DNA from: Lycocorax pyrrhopterus obiensis
Taxonomy: Eukaryota; Chordata; Aves; Passeriformes; Paradisaeidae
Assembly: GCA_014706295.1 (NCBI GenBank)
Contig: JACSVZ010000004.1
Location: 15,755,264 to 15,819,263 of the forward strand
Length of the DNA stretch: 64,000 bases
Direction of reading: 5' to 3'
Both the position numbers and the translations under genes were made by a program. How positions within the stretch are numbered: the stretch's first letter is position 1; every line of letters begins with the position of its first letter. The notes under the pieces are model-generated. The model ran no database searches. It was given only the letters and a program-made list of their open reading frames with translations, and was not told the origin of the DNA. Of this stretch, positions 13,621-23,770 are shown in pieces.

Positions 13621-14990
13621 GCCCTCACTAAAGATTCATATACCAATCCTGACCCCCCTGCTAACACCCACTACGTGAAACCCATGGCACATCAAAGCAG
13701 TGCATCTTTTTGAAGTCTGCAGTCATGTATTTTCTTGGCTGCGCTTACTTCCAGGGGAATGTGCTGCAGGGACAGTGGGAAAGCTCTGGCTTTGCTGCTG
13801 CAGACTAACACAATTTGTGAAGGGCACGAAAATTAACAGCCTAAGCAAGCTGAGACAATGTTCCTTTCCCTACGGAAAGGAGGGATATAAAATTTAATGC
13901 TTGTATTTGTATGCTTTGTAGATGTGGAGGTTCTGTTTGCTAAAATTTAAAAAAGATAAGACAGTAGTAGACAGCTGATGTGGTTGGATCTTTTTTAAGC
14001 TGTTGATTCTCTTAATGCAGTGAAAGTTATGTTGCCATCCCATGATCATTTGGTTTTGGTGGTCCCCATCTTTGTCACTGTGGAGATTAGATGGTGTTCA
14101 GCAAGAGAAGGTGGCTAATGATTTCTGCAGTGACTGGTCCTTTACATAGGAATGTAAATTGTTGATGAAAATATTCCTCACCTGCTGAGCCTCTGCTGGA
14201 TTCCCAGTAGCCCAGGTCGTGCCCAAGGACCACAGCCTGCATCCCTCCTCTCCCTGCACTTGGCAGGCTGGAGGATGGCAGGGCTGTTTGCTGCCTGGAT
14301 GGTGCTTTTGGTAAAGACACAGACAGCACCTGTTTCCAAGATGCTTTCTTCCTTACTTTCACCATTCCCCTCCCATCCACCCTGCTTTTCTTCCAGGGTA
14401 GCATACAAGGAGTTGTACTTTGTCAGAAAAGTCTCATACGTGTACACTTATTTTGTCCTTTTGAGTCAGCTGAAGCATGCAGGGGCATGTTTGACTCACC
14501 AGTTCCACAGAAAACATGTAGAACTGACTGCTGTAGGAATTGCCTGAAGTCAGATTTAAGCAAAAGAATAAATCCTGAAAGTTTGATGCCTGTAATGTGC
14601 TGGAATTGGATTGGGAGAGCAACGGTTCATATTTCAATCTGTGAAGTGGTGTGCTTTGGTATCAAATCTAGGTGAGTGGAATTCATGGCTGGTGTATTAA
14701 ATCAGGTTTATGCTTATGTCATGCCAGTGTTCCTTTGAGGATAACCAGAGGACAGTTCTTGCTCAATAACAGAGGTGTAGCAAGAGAATCTGGTCCCTTA
14801 CATTCATTTTGATTTTGTGCATTTTACCATTTCCACTGCTAAGGATGCGATAGTGGATGAAAGAATTCAGCAAACCTTTTTTCTCAGTGATGCCTTTTCT
14901 AAGTAAGCACAGCATTTCAGTTTGATTTACTGTAATTTTTTTTCTCCCATGGAAAGATTATAAACTAGAGAGCATACCGACTGGAAGAAA
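13621..14990. other. Non-coding stretch, nothing specific recognised
   Basis: Opposite-strand chance frames of 89-105 codons overlap around 14087-14547. No protein family, repeat or RNA gene recognised. Confidence 0.5.
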
Positions 14991-15250
14991 ATGGCTGCTA
15001 ATCTTCTGAAACTAATGTTTAATCAGTGATGGAAAGAAAATAAGTAACTAAAAAGCTTCATCCAGCTAATTAAATAAAGCTGGTTATTCTGCTGGAAACA
15101 GTTAATGAACCTCAAGTAATATAATTATTTTCAGAATATTAAAGCGGGAAAAAAGTGATTACTTATTTAAGACTAAATAATTACAATGTATTCTTCACTA
15201 TAAGAGGTTATAGATGCCAAAGACTAAATAACCACAGTGCTTCTGATTCT
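14991..15250. promoter_or_regulatory. AT-rich candidate conserved block with hairpin and direct repeat
   Basis: Contains AGCTAATTAAATAAAGCT flanked by C and G, giving a 6-bp inverted repeat CCAGCT/AGCTGG (15062-15067 and 15078-15083) around a homeodomain-type AATTAAAT core. AAGACTAAATAA occurs twice, at 15169 and 15220, each followed by a diverged TACAATGTATTCT / CACAGTGCTTCT-like tail. The vocabulary resembles developmental enhancers; conservation is inferred, not shown. Confidence 0.3.
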
Positions 15251-16439
15251 CCATTAAAGGGTGTTTCTCAGGAGTTATTACATCTTATGTTGAGCTTGTA
15301 CTGAATTTTCTTCTCTAAGATAATCTCCAATGATCTCTAAGGGAATTTGCCTCCCTTGGTGCCTGTTATTATTCTCATTTTTAGGGACTGGCTGTGTTTG
15401 ATTGCCTTTAAAATGAGCTGTGATTGTATTAACTGTGCAGAAGGGATGGGGTGCAGGGGTTCCGCTCACGGCAGGAACAGCTCTGAGACAAGCCCTGGGT
15501 TCTGCTCCGCTGCTCAGACACCGCCGGGGCAGCGGAGTTTGGCCTCACAGGCTCAAATCCTCCCTCGGCTGGAGCTCAGCTTGTCTCTGAAATGCTGCAC
15601 ATCTCTTCTGTTCCAAGATTACTGATAAGGGGGGATTTCTATTAGAAAGGCAGGCTGTAGCCTAATTACTCCTGCAAGTGCTGGGAGCTTCCATTTTGGG
15701 AGCAGAGTCCGCTTAATGCTGGGTGCTTTGGAAAAAAATCCTACCCGGCTCTGTCCTAATAATCACTGTAATTTTTTTCCTTTTAGCATCTGAGAGCTGG
15801 CATGTGAGGTGGTTCAAGAAACCCAACACCAGAACCCTCGAGCTAGGAGGGGCAAGCTCATGCAAAGCTGCTGTCCCAGCCAGCTCCAGACAAATGGCTT
15901 TTATTTATGAGGCACATCCCTGAGGAAGGGGCAGTCCAGAACAGCCTGTCCTGGGAGGCATCCCTGAAGGAAAGCATTCCTGTGCCTGCTCTGCTTGCTT
16001 CCCTGTTGGCACTGGCTGCTTGCACCCTTCTCAGTCTTCCTTGCTGATTTAAGAGCCACCTCTGCTCCCTGCCTGCAGGCAGGTAAAGCCCAGCCCCTGC
16101 ACCACCCTAGTGATGAGTTTGTTTGTCTTTTAAAGGCTCTTTGGTGAGCTGGGAAGGCTTCCTGGTCGTCCAGTTCCCCCTGTTCATCTCCACAGGGCTC
16201 AGGCTCAGTTTGGGGGTGTAGAAGGGCAGAAAGCTGTGCACATCGGGAGGGAATGGGACTGGGTTTCCACCTGCCTCCCTGAGCCTGACTCAGCACCCTT
16301 TCCCATCCAAGGACATCAGATGAAACCCACAAAGGTCAAACCGTGTCCTCTGGTTCTCACTCCTTTCTCTTACCAAAGTTATATTCAATGTCCCACATCA
16401 CACATACTCTTACTGACTGCTCCATTCACTTTGCCAGGA
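15251..16439. other. Non-coding stretch, GC-richer with chance frames
   Basis: GC content rises over 15440-16330, giving long frames including a 143-codon minus-strand one (15901-16332). That translation is rich in Gln, Ser and Arg, without a domain. No splice-bounded exon was convincing. No named repeat. Confidence 0.45.
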
Positions 16440-16800
16440 GCAACCGCCCAAAATGTGGATCCGGCTCATACGGTCGTGGAAATAAACATCTCAGCCATTT
16501 AAAATTATATCTTACACTTGAGAGAGACATGCTGAGAACATAGAGAAACAATAGATTTAATTAGGCTTTTAAAATGTGACACATCTATTATATGTTCTGT
16601 TACAGCTTTAAAAAAGTCTCAGTTTCTGTATAATAAATCTTGCTGGAGTACTACCGTTTAATTAAATGGGAGTCAGCACTGGGAACAATTAAAATGAGTT
16701 TATGCACTTTCAGGGAAACCCTATAGCAAGATGTGCAAACTAGCATGCAATAAAATGAAAAATTAAACCCTTAGTGGGTTTGAGCTGCTGCATATAAGAA
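16440..16800. promoter_or_regulatory. Candidate conserved non-coding element with TTTAATTAAA palindrome
   Basis: A sharp transition leads into non-repetitive AT-rich sequence with two CpGs near its left edge (GGATCCGGCTCATACGGTCG, 16458-16477). It includes TTTAATTAGG-like sequence (about 16556), the 10-bp perfect palindrome TTTAATTAAA (16657-16666), AACAATTAAAATGAG and AGCATGCAATAAAA. These are homeodomain/POU-type words. Conservation is inferred only from composition. Confidence 0.35.
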
Positions 16801-17313
16801 ATTTGATAAAAAGCATTTTAGGAAAGTAGGCAATTTTACAGTGTGGCAAGTAGTCTGTTCTGCCTCAAAGGTACCAGTCCATGTCCCTTGGATTTTTGCC
16901 ACTGGAAAAAGACTCCAGATAGACATATGCATCCATACTAGTGAGTGAAATTCATCCCTGAGAAAAAAAAGTTTCTTTAAAGCCCTGAGTAGGAGTGGAT
17001 GTCACCTAGCAGAAAATATGCATAAATAGGTGAAAAAGATATCTCTGTTCTGAATAGTTTCTGAGCTGTTTCAATCAAGAGTTTCTCTGCTTATGGAATT
17101 TAGTAAGGGCAAATTTAATTTTTAGGATATGGTTTGTACAGTAACATATGTAAGCAAACAGTGATGCTATCTTAACTAGAAAATGATATATACATTTTAT
17201 TGCATATTAAAATCCATTTCAGCATTGCATTCTGCCCAGAGTTTTTACTGTTTTTCCCCCTCTCTGCCTCAGTATAAACAAGCAGCCTTGAAATGAACAT
17301 CAAAACTAAATGG
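16801..17313. other. Non-coding stretch, nothing specific recognised
   Basis: AT-rich sequence without a nameable repeat, long open frame or convincing motif cluster. Confidence 0.5.
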
Positions 17314-17353
17314 CATTGAATATAATGAAGCAACATTGAGTCTAATGAAGCAG
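17314..17353. repeat. 20-bp tandem duplication (2 copies)
   Basis: CATTGAATATAATGAAGCAA (17314-17333) is followed directly by CATTGAGTCTAATGAAGCAG (17334-17353), 16 of 20 positions identical. It is a short local duplication, probably replication slippage. Confidence 0.7.
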
Positions 17354-20300
17354 AATTGCTATGTAAACAGGGATGCTTTTATCTCATTGGAATTTTTATG
17401 TCCTTGCATGTCTCTCAGCTACGTTTTTGTAACCTGATTCTTAGGAAATGTCTGATATCTCTTTATGATTGTTAACAGAGACCAAGACAGCACTGTAATG
17501 TGTGCTCAGCTGAGTGGTGTGAAAGTCACATCGAGTTTGTCGCTGTAGAAGCAAAATGTTCGTCACCCTCATCTTGTTACAGGGGTTTGGCTGTAAAACT
17601 TGGTAACCTCTACGTGTGAAGAGGTCTGCTGAGAAGAACGGGTTGCAGACACTCAAGGGTCAGGTGAAAGTGCCACTTGGAAGCTCCCTGCCTGTGAGCA
17701 TTCCAGCCCTTTCCTTGTCTCTTAATGCCTTTGTGAAGGCACGGGCAGTAATAACACAGGCAATAACACCAAACCTCATAAACCTTTTTCTGGGCTGAGA
17801 ACCATGCCTTCCACTGCCTTGCTGTAACATAAGCCTTAGCAGGACATAAGCTGACCTTCCTCTGCCAGAGAAGAGTGAAACACCCAGGCACCTGTTCTTC
17901 ACCACCTCAGGCTGTTGCAGGAGCTCAGGGAAGGTCTGTGGTTCCTCCATTGCAAATTAAAATACTAGTACAGACCTCCCTCAAATATACCTTTTATTAT
18001 CACCTTCTTTTGATTCTGCACGTGGAAGTCATGCTCTTTAATATATATTGGCTTGCACCTGAACATCTCTCACTTCCTCACAGATGTGAGATTTTTGCCC
18101 TTTTGGACAGCAGCTCAAAATTCAGCATTTCAAGTTAATGTGCTGCAGCTCCTCATGTAAGAGTTGGGTTGAGCAGAAACAGGTGAATAAATGCTGCTAT
18201 TTGGCAGTGTTGGACATGGAAGTATTTGTCATAGTACACTGATGTACGATGCCCTTTCACATTCTCCACAGACCACTTGAACTTAAAAAAAATATGATGG
18301 CAAAGTAAGTGAATAGAATTTTGTCCGAAATGTAGTCACTGGAAGAAAGGGAAGGAAACCACTGTGATATCTATTGCCGTAAACTGTCCTGTTCTGTAAT
18401 AGCTACTTCATCTAAAATACCATCAACACTGCCAAATCTTGCAGCTGTTCTTAAACCTCTTGCTGCTGGAAGTTTGTGTAGGTTTTTTTGGTGATTTTTT
18501 TTGTTTGTTTGTTGTTGGTTTTTATTTTTCCTGAAAATTTTTGTTTCACAAAAAATTCTTTCTAGATCTTCGACCTCCTGCATTTCTCTGTGTGCTGCCT
18601 TTTAGTGGGCACAGTGCACAGAAGAGCTTTGGCATAAGATTTTCCATATCTGTGCATTTATATAGGCTGAGGACTTGAGTCTTAAAATGTATTCCTCTTC
18701 ACGGATTGTTAAGCCTGTAGTCAGAAATTTAGGAGAATGGCTAGCTGGCCCAGCTTCCAAATATTGAAAAACCTCAAAGTAATGCAGCACATAACTGAAA
18801 TCACATAAAGTTTGCGTGTGGGGAATGAAGCTTCTGGCACCTCGTTTTCATTATGAAGATGGCAACAAGAATGGAAAATGTCACAAGAATAATTCACATA
18901 TGTTTGGTCTTTAGTGCTATAATTATCTAGACCTTGTTGCTTTGGGCTCCCCTTTCCCTACATAGCTTTTGGGAAAAGGTGGGTTTGGCTTTTAATGGCC
19001 TAATAAGTACAAGTAATAGCTTGTGATTTGTTTAATATTTTGAACTGAAAGGTCAAGGGTAGGAAGATTAAAATGTCATTGGGGGAAATGCTCTCAGTAA
19101 AAGCCATTTCTTGCTGGAAGTAACACAGCTTCTTAAGTAAGCATAAAATCAGTTTAAGGCAGCTCCAAGCCCAAATTAAAGCAGAAAGGAGAATAATGTT
19201 AGTGTATAGATACTACCAGCTATAGAAGGGTAAGTGAAATGAAAAACCAGACAGGGAAATCATCCTTAGTATCCCCCACAGGGTCTCTGAAGCACTGATT
19301 ATAATATTTTTGTTGGATTTTTGAGCACGTGCATCTGTCTCAAAGTCAGGGAATCTGAAGTAATGACTGAAGTGTTCTTGAGCCTCTCCTCTGCTTGCAA
19401 AGCCTCAGATGAGACTGAGTCATGGAGCGTTTTATGAAAAGCTACCTGCTGCCAAACAACTGTCTTAAATTCCAGCATCTGCCCACGACCCATCTCTCCT
19501 CTCCCAAGTCTGAGCACCCCCCTTCCCTTCTCTTTTGAATATGAAAGAGATGGAGGAGAAGTTAAAGGACTCCTTTGTCGCAACTTTTTCCCTGCTCTGA
19601 AGGTGTTCAGTTACGGAGGTTCTGCCTCGCCCCACTTCTCTCCTCAGCAGTGCTGCAGTGTGAGTGACGCAGTAAAGCAGCTCTGATGATTCAAGGCTGC
19701 TTCTAGAAGTGTTATTTGTGCGCTGTGAGAAGTGGACACCTGAGACAGATGGGTCCTTTTCTTCTCTCAAGGATACTCTGGAGGGTTTGCACATTTTCCT
19801 GAGGCCCCAGGCAAGTGCATTGCTTGCTTTCCTCCAAAATAGGCTCTTTCCATCACAGAAAATGGGATTGTGTCTGCAAAGATCTTGAAATACGCTATTA
19901 ATTTTGCATATTTGTTCTGAGTGACAGTGTGGGAGCCTTCTCTCTAGAATATATTTTCATTAAAGCAAGCAGGCTGAGCAGACACATGATGGGGGTGTCT
20001 AGTTGTGTATTTTGTAGGTAGAAGGCAGGCTTTTTACCATTTTGGTGCAAAGAGGTGAGGAATAGGATGTGGGGCATTGTTAAGGGTTTATTGTGCATTT
20101 GAGGATGTCTGCTTTTTTAGTAACATGTAGCTCTTGTAGCTCTGGTGAATGTGGAAGCACAACCCAGCTGTACGAAGCTGAGAGCTCAGATCAGAGCTGC
20201 CTTCACCACTGCCACAGGTCTGCTGGTCCCAGTGAAAGACACTGGGGGCCACACACAACTTCTCGGTACTGAAGGGCTGATTAATACCAAGTGTGGTATT

Positions 20301-20779
20301 TTCTCTCAGCACTGAAGGTGGAAATGTACCTGCAATTATCATCCTCTAAGTTAAAAATGTTACCGCAACAGTGCTAGGTCATCCTGACCTTCTGCGGCGG
20401 AAAGAGAAAACACTATTTAGTGCTTCTTTTACAGTTTTTTAAGAGCACCTATTTTTCCCTGGGATGTTCTGAGCAGTTAAAGCCAGCCCTCCCACAGAGT
20501 AGGATCATGCTCTTCTTATTTAGTTGCAGAAAACATTTACCATATACTACAGCAAATCACACAATCAATCTTCATGCTAATCATTCTCTGCTGGAAGCTA
20601 TTTACTACAAAAACTTCTGAAATTTTCTTACTAGCTGGAGAGCTGACTGTCACAGCCAAAAGAGTGGTTGATTTATGTTTTTAAAAAAAATAAAGCCAAA
20701 ATTGAATACTTTGAAATAGGCTTGAGTATTTCAAATTAGATGGGTAAAGGCTGTACAAAGAGACACTCAGAAATTTTCT
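17354..20779. other. Non-coding stretch, nothing specific recognised
   Basis: Mixed composition with chance frames up to 109 codons (near 17610-17950 and 19299-19794), none with a recognisable domain and most overlapping on both strands. A T/G-rich run lies at 18482-18530. No named transposable element and no RNA gene. Confidence 0.5.
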
Positions 20780-20935
20780 TCTTCAGTAGGGCTTCGTCGT
20801 TAATCCTCCCTAGATCTAATTCTAGCTAGTCACTTGCCTCAGCCTTTATTTGCTCCCAAGCTGCCATTTAAATGACAGGCCTCTGATGATTTGCATTCAT
20901 TCTGTGGCTTCGTTAATGTTAACTCTGATTTGCAC
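20780..20935. promoter_or_regulatory. Candidate enhancer-like block with octamer and HNF1-like site
   Basis: The block contains the POU octamer ATTTGCAT (20889-20896) and, 16 bp later, the inverted-repeat GTTAATGTTAAC (20912-20923), which resembles the HNF1 dimer consensus GTTAATNATTAAC but is one base shorter. TTCGTCGTTAATCC (about 20791) retains two CpGs. Motif matches alone are weak evidence, but their density in 150 bp is notable. Confidence 0.3.
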
Positions 20936-21223
20936 CAGCAGCTCTGGCTGTGCCTGGGTGTGCAGCTCCCTTTGTGCCCAGAGCAGAGTGTCCAGAGAAG
21001 GTTTCAATATCGTACTGCCCATGAGCGCTGCGGCAAGTTTTGCCCCCTCATGCACAGCTACAGAGCTGCCAGCTGGTTATGTGATTTAGAAATTAGAAAG
21101 TTCTGCTGAGCCCTCAAAACCTGCTGTTTCTGGTTTTGTTCTGTATGAAACACACTACTGAATTCTCTTTTATATTGCTGAATTCACCTCTGAGAAGCAA
21201 ATGCTTAGTTTTCTGCTTCTGAT
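20936..21223. other. Non-coding spacer before CR1 copy
   Basis: Short chance frames of 72-79 codons overlap here. No further signal. It is the left flank of the minus-strand CR1 fragment. Confidence 0.5.
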
Positions 21224-21423
21224 TCATAGAATGGTTTGGGTTGGAAAAGACCTTAAAGACCATCTAGTTCCAACCCCTCTGCCATAGGCAGGGAAACCTT
21301 CCACTAAACCAGGTGGTCTAGTGCTCAAAGCCTCATCCAGCCTGGCTTTAAACACCCCCAGGGGCATCCACAGCTTCTCTGGGCAACCTGTTCCAATGCC
21401 TCGCCACCCTCACAGTGAACAAT
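21224..21423 (-). mobile_element. CR1 LINE, 3'-end fragment
   Basis: Read on the minus strand this is the classic avian CR1 tail: it runs through 'TGGAACAGGTTGCCCAGAG', 'GGATGCCCCTGGGGGTGTTT', 'AGGCTGGATGAGGCTTTGAG' and 'GGTCTTTTCCAACCCAAACC' and ends ATTCTATGA at the plus-strand left edge (21224). Only about 200 bp remain, i.e. the end of the ORF2 region plus the 3' UTR, as expected for the 5'-truncated insertions that target-primed reverse transcription produces. It is dead. No obvious target-site duplication is visible. Confidence 0.95.
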
Positions 21424-23539
21424 TGGGCACATACTCCTCTTCTAGATATTTCTCCCCCTCATGAAAGCAGAGAGCTTCAGTTTAGTCACAAAATGTCTGG
21501 TGCCTGTCTCTGATGTTCTGCTGCTTCCCCAGAACATTTTGCGGTTTGCAGATGGGGGAAAAATTATAAACCCCAAAATATCTGCTGGGTTCCAGCCTGG
21601 TTAATTATGCTACAGGTATATTCCAAAGTCAATTGTTACCAAAAAGAAAAATCATCACTGTCTGCAACTTACCTCGCACCTGCATGATGTAGCATGGCAA
21701 CAAAGGGACTGATGGAGTGGCATGCATCAGTGCCCAGCTTGTAGAAAACCTGCTGTATGTGCAAAAGGCCTCAGGGGCCAAGGGAGGTTTTGTGCTCCTT
21801 TTGCAGCACTGAGGAGGAACACCTCAGTGTGTGTGAGAGCTTAGACTTCTTTCTGTGCTCTGTGGCCATTCTGGCTGTGCTTACGTGTAGAAAGGATAGA
21901 GAGACTCGTGCCAGTTTGGCTTTAAGGGAGTTGGAAGGAAGCGTCAGTGATTCACAAAAGTAAAAAAAAAGAAAGAAATGGCAGGCATGTGAAGCTGTTG
22001 AATGTCTGGAACTTGTGGTAGGTCCCTTCAGAAAGGAAATGTATGGATACAACAGAACCGAACAGGGATCCGAGTTGTTCTGGAAAGGAAACAGAGAAAT
22101 TTGCTTTGAAATATGTCTCTGGTATGGAGCTGTAGCATTCCTCACCCTCTGCTGCACTGTATATTTGATTTGCTTTCCAAAATCAAACAGCTTAAGGTTT
22201 GAGTCACCCTCCATTAAGTTGAACAAAATGAAAATGCCAACACTTTTGGAACATGTTGGCGTGGGCCTTAAATTGGAAAACAAACATAGCATCGAGCTGC
22301 CCTTTCCAATGCTAATGGAGAGAAAGAAGCTATTTAGTGAGGTGTGGAATTTGGAGGACTAGGTATTTTGCACTGTTCTCTGTCTTGGGGAAAAGCACTG
22401 GACAACAGAAAACTTCAGTCTTTGTTGAATGAGATCTGCTTCTTGACTGGTTTCTGCTGTCACTGTTCTTACTTGCTTCTTTTTTATTTTGTTCACTGCT
22501 CAAAAGCTGATTCACAGGAGGAGGTCTGATAACTTAAAGCAGAATTATCTGGGACACCAGTGAGAACAGCTCAGCCCCCAGCGTGGGGGTGTGGGTTTCA
22601 GCCTCTCTTACCATCTGAGTGCAGCTTTTCTGGTAGGAGACGGAAGGAAGGTGGGAGAAGGTTTGTCCTAGAGTGTTAGAGAGTGCAGCACGGAGCAGGG
22701 GGTGTTATGGCAGCTGCTACACCTGCAGTCCCACCATTATCCATTATTGGATTCCCTCCTCCTCACCACCTCTGCAGATGGCCACAGCAGAGCGTGCAGG
22801 CAGTAGGAGGTCTGGCCATCAAAGGCATCTGGGAGGCTCAGGCTGCAGGAAAATGATGTTACATTGTGAATCTGAAGGCGTCTGGCCAGAAAAGCTCCAG
22901 AGGTTACAGGTGAGCCCCGAGCTATGTGGGGGAAGAGTGAGTGGGATGTCAGCAGAGGCACACAGTGCTGGTTTTTCCAAGGGGATGAGGTGCCTCACAC
23001 AATCCTTAGTGCAAAACAGGCTCAATACTGTTTCAGCAGGGTTGTGATTCTCAGCTTAATGAATTTAAGAGCCACGGTGATTGACTCTGGAAGTGGCTAT
23101 CAGTTCTCTCCTGTGCAAACAAGAGTGCAGGCAGTGCCTGAGCTGCAATGTGGTCACACTCAGTGCACCTCTCTGAGTGACCCAGTATGACCAGAGCACC
23201 TCGTGGGTGACATGACCATGTTTTCTTCGAATGGTGATACAAGGCAGGAGCTCCTGTAGGCCTCAGGGGGATGGTAATAGGACAAGTGAGGCCTCCATGT
23301 GTTCAGACAGACCCCTTCTCAGGTTAAGTGGGCAAGCAGCTTGTACTTTGTCTTTTTCTTGTGTCCCGCCTTTATTTCTGCAGCATTGAGAGGAGCAGTG
23401 ATGGAAAGTCACTGCAGCCTGATGGAGTCTTGGACACAGGAGTAGATCTCTACTCTGATTAATGTTTTCTATCACTTAAAAAAGGGCATTTTAATGTTTT
23501 AACTACACATTTCATAATGATCAGAGTTTTCAGGTTGTA
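21424..23539. other. Non-coding stretch with the longest chance frame outside low-complexity DNA
   Basis: A 173-codon minus-strand frame (21771-22292) overlaps a 115-codon plus-strand frame. Its translation has no domain, no signal peptide and no conserved-looking motif, and there is no splice-bounded structure, so I treat it as chance. The remainder (22600-23500) has further overlapping frames and no nameable repeat. Confidence 0.45.
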
Positions 23540-23770
23540 CCACAGGGCTGATTAATGTTCACCTCAGGTGTGCCAGAGGCTCACGTTTATTACACACGCT
23601 GCACACCCATTAATCGGCAGCGCAGCGCGGGCTGTCATCCCGCGTTGCTTAATTACATTGTCTCCCCCTGCCCAGGGCTTATGTGTGTTGTGCAGAACCA
23701 TAAATACTCCAACAGTCCCATTTCCACTGAAATCAATAGGAGTTTTGCCATTGTGCTGGGATGAGAGCTG
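23540..23770. promoter_or_regulatory. Candidate conserved non-coding element with retained CpGs
   Basis: About eight CpGs cluster in 23583-23645, including GGCAGCGCAGCGCGGGC and CCCGCGTTGC, flanked by homeodomain-type CATTAATCGG and CTTAATTACATTG words. Flanking kilobases are CpG-poor, so local CpG retention suggests selection or hypomethylation. The right part (23700-23755) overlaps a possible ancient dispersed repeat. It is too short and insufficiently GC-rich for a CpG island. Confidence 0.35.
23700..23757 (+). repeat. Possible ancient amniote dispersed repeat motif
   Basis: TCCCATTTCCACTGAAATCAATAGGAGTTTTGCCATTG-type wording (split here, 23716-23753) resembles the 'CATTGAAGTCAATGGGAGTTTTGCCATTGACTTC' phrase that recurs in bird, crocodile and turtle genomes as debris of ancient repeats. 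I cannot name the family from memory with confidence. Confidence 0.35.

Noticed and set aside
15901..16332. 143-codon minus-strand frame
   Set aside because: It lies in a GC-richer patch, is Gln/Ser/Arg-rich without domain structure, and shows no convincing splice sites.
21771..22292. 173-codon minus-strand open frame, the longest in the window
   Set aside because: No domain, no signal peptide, no conserved-looking motif or splice context, and an overlapping 115-codon frame lies on the other strand. Length is compatible with chance in 64 kb.
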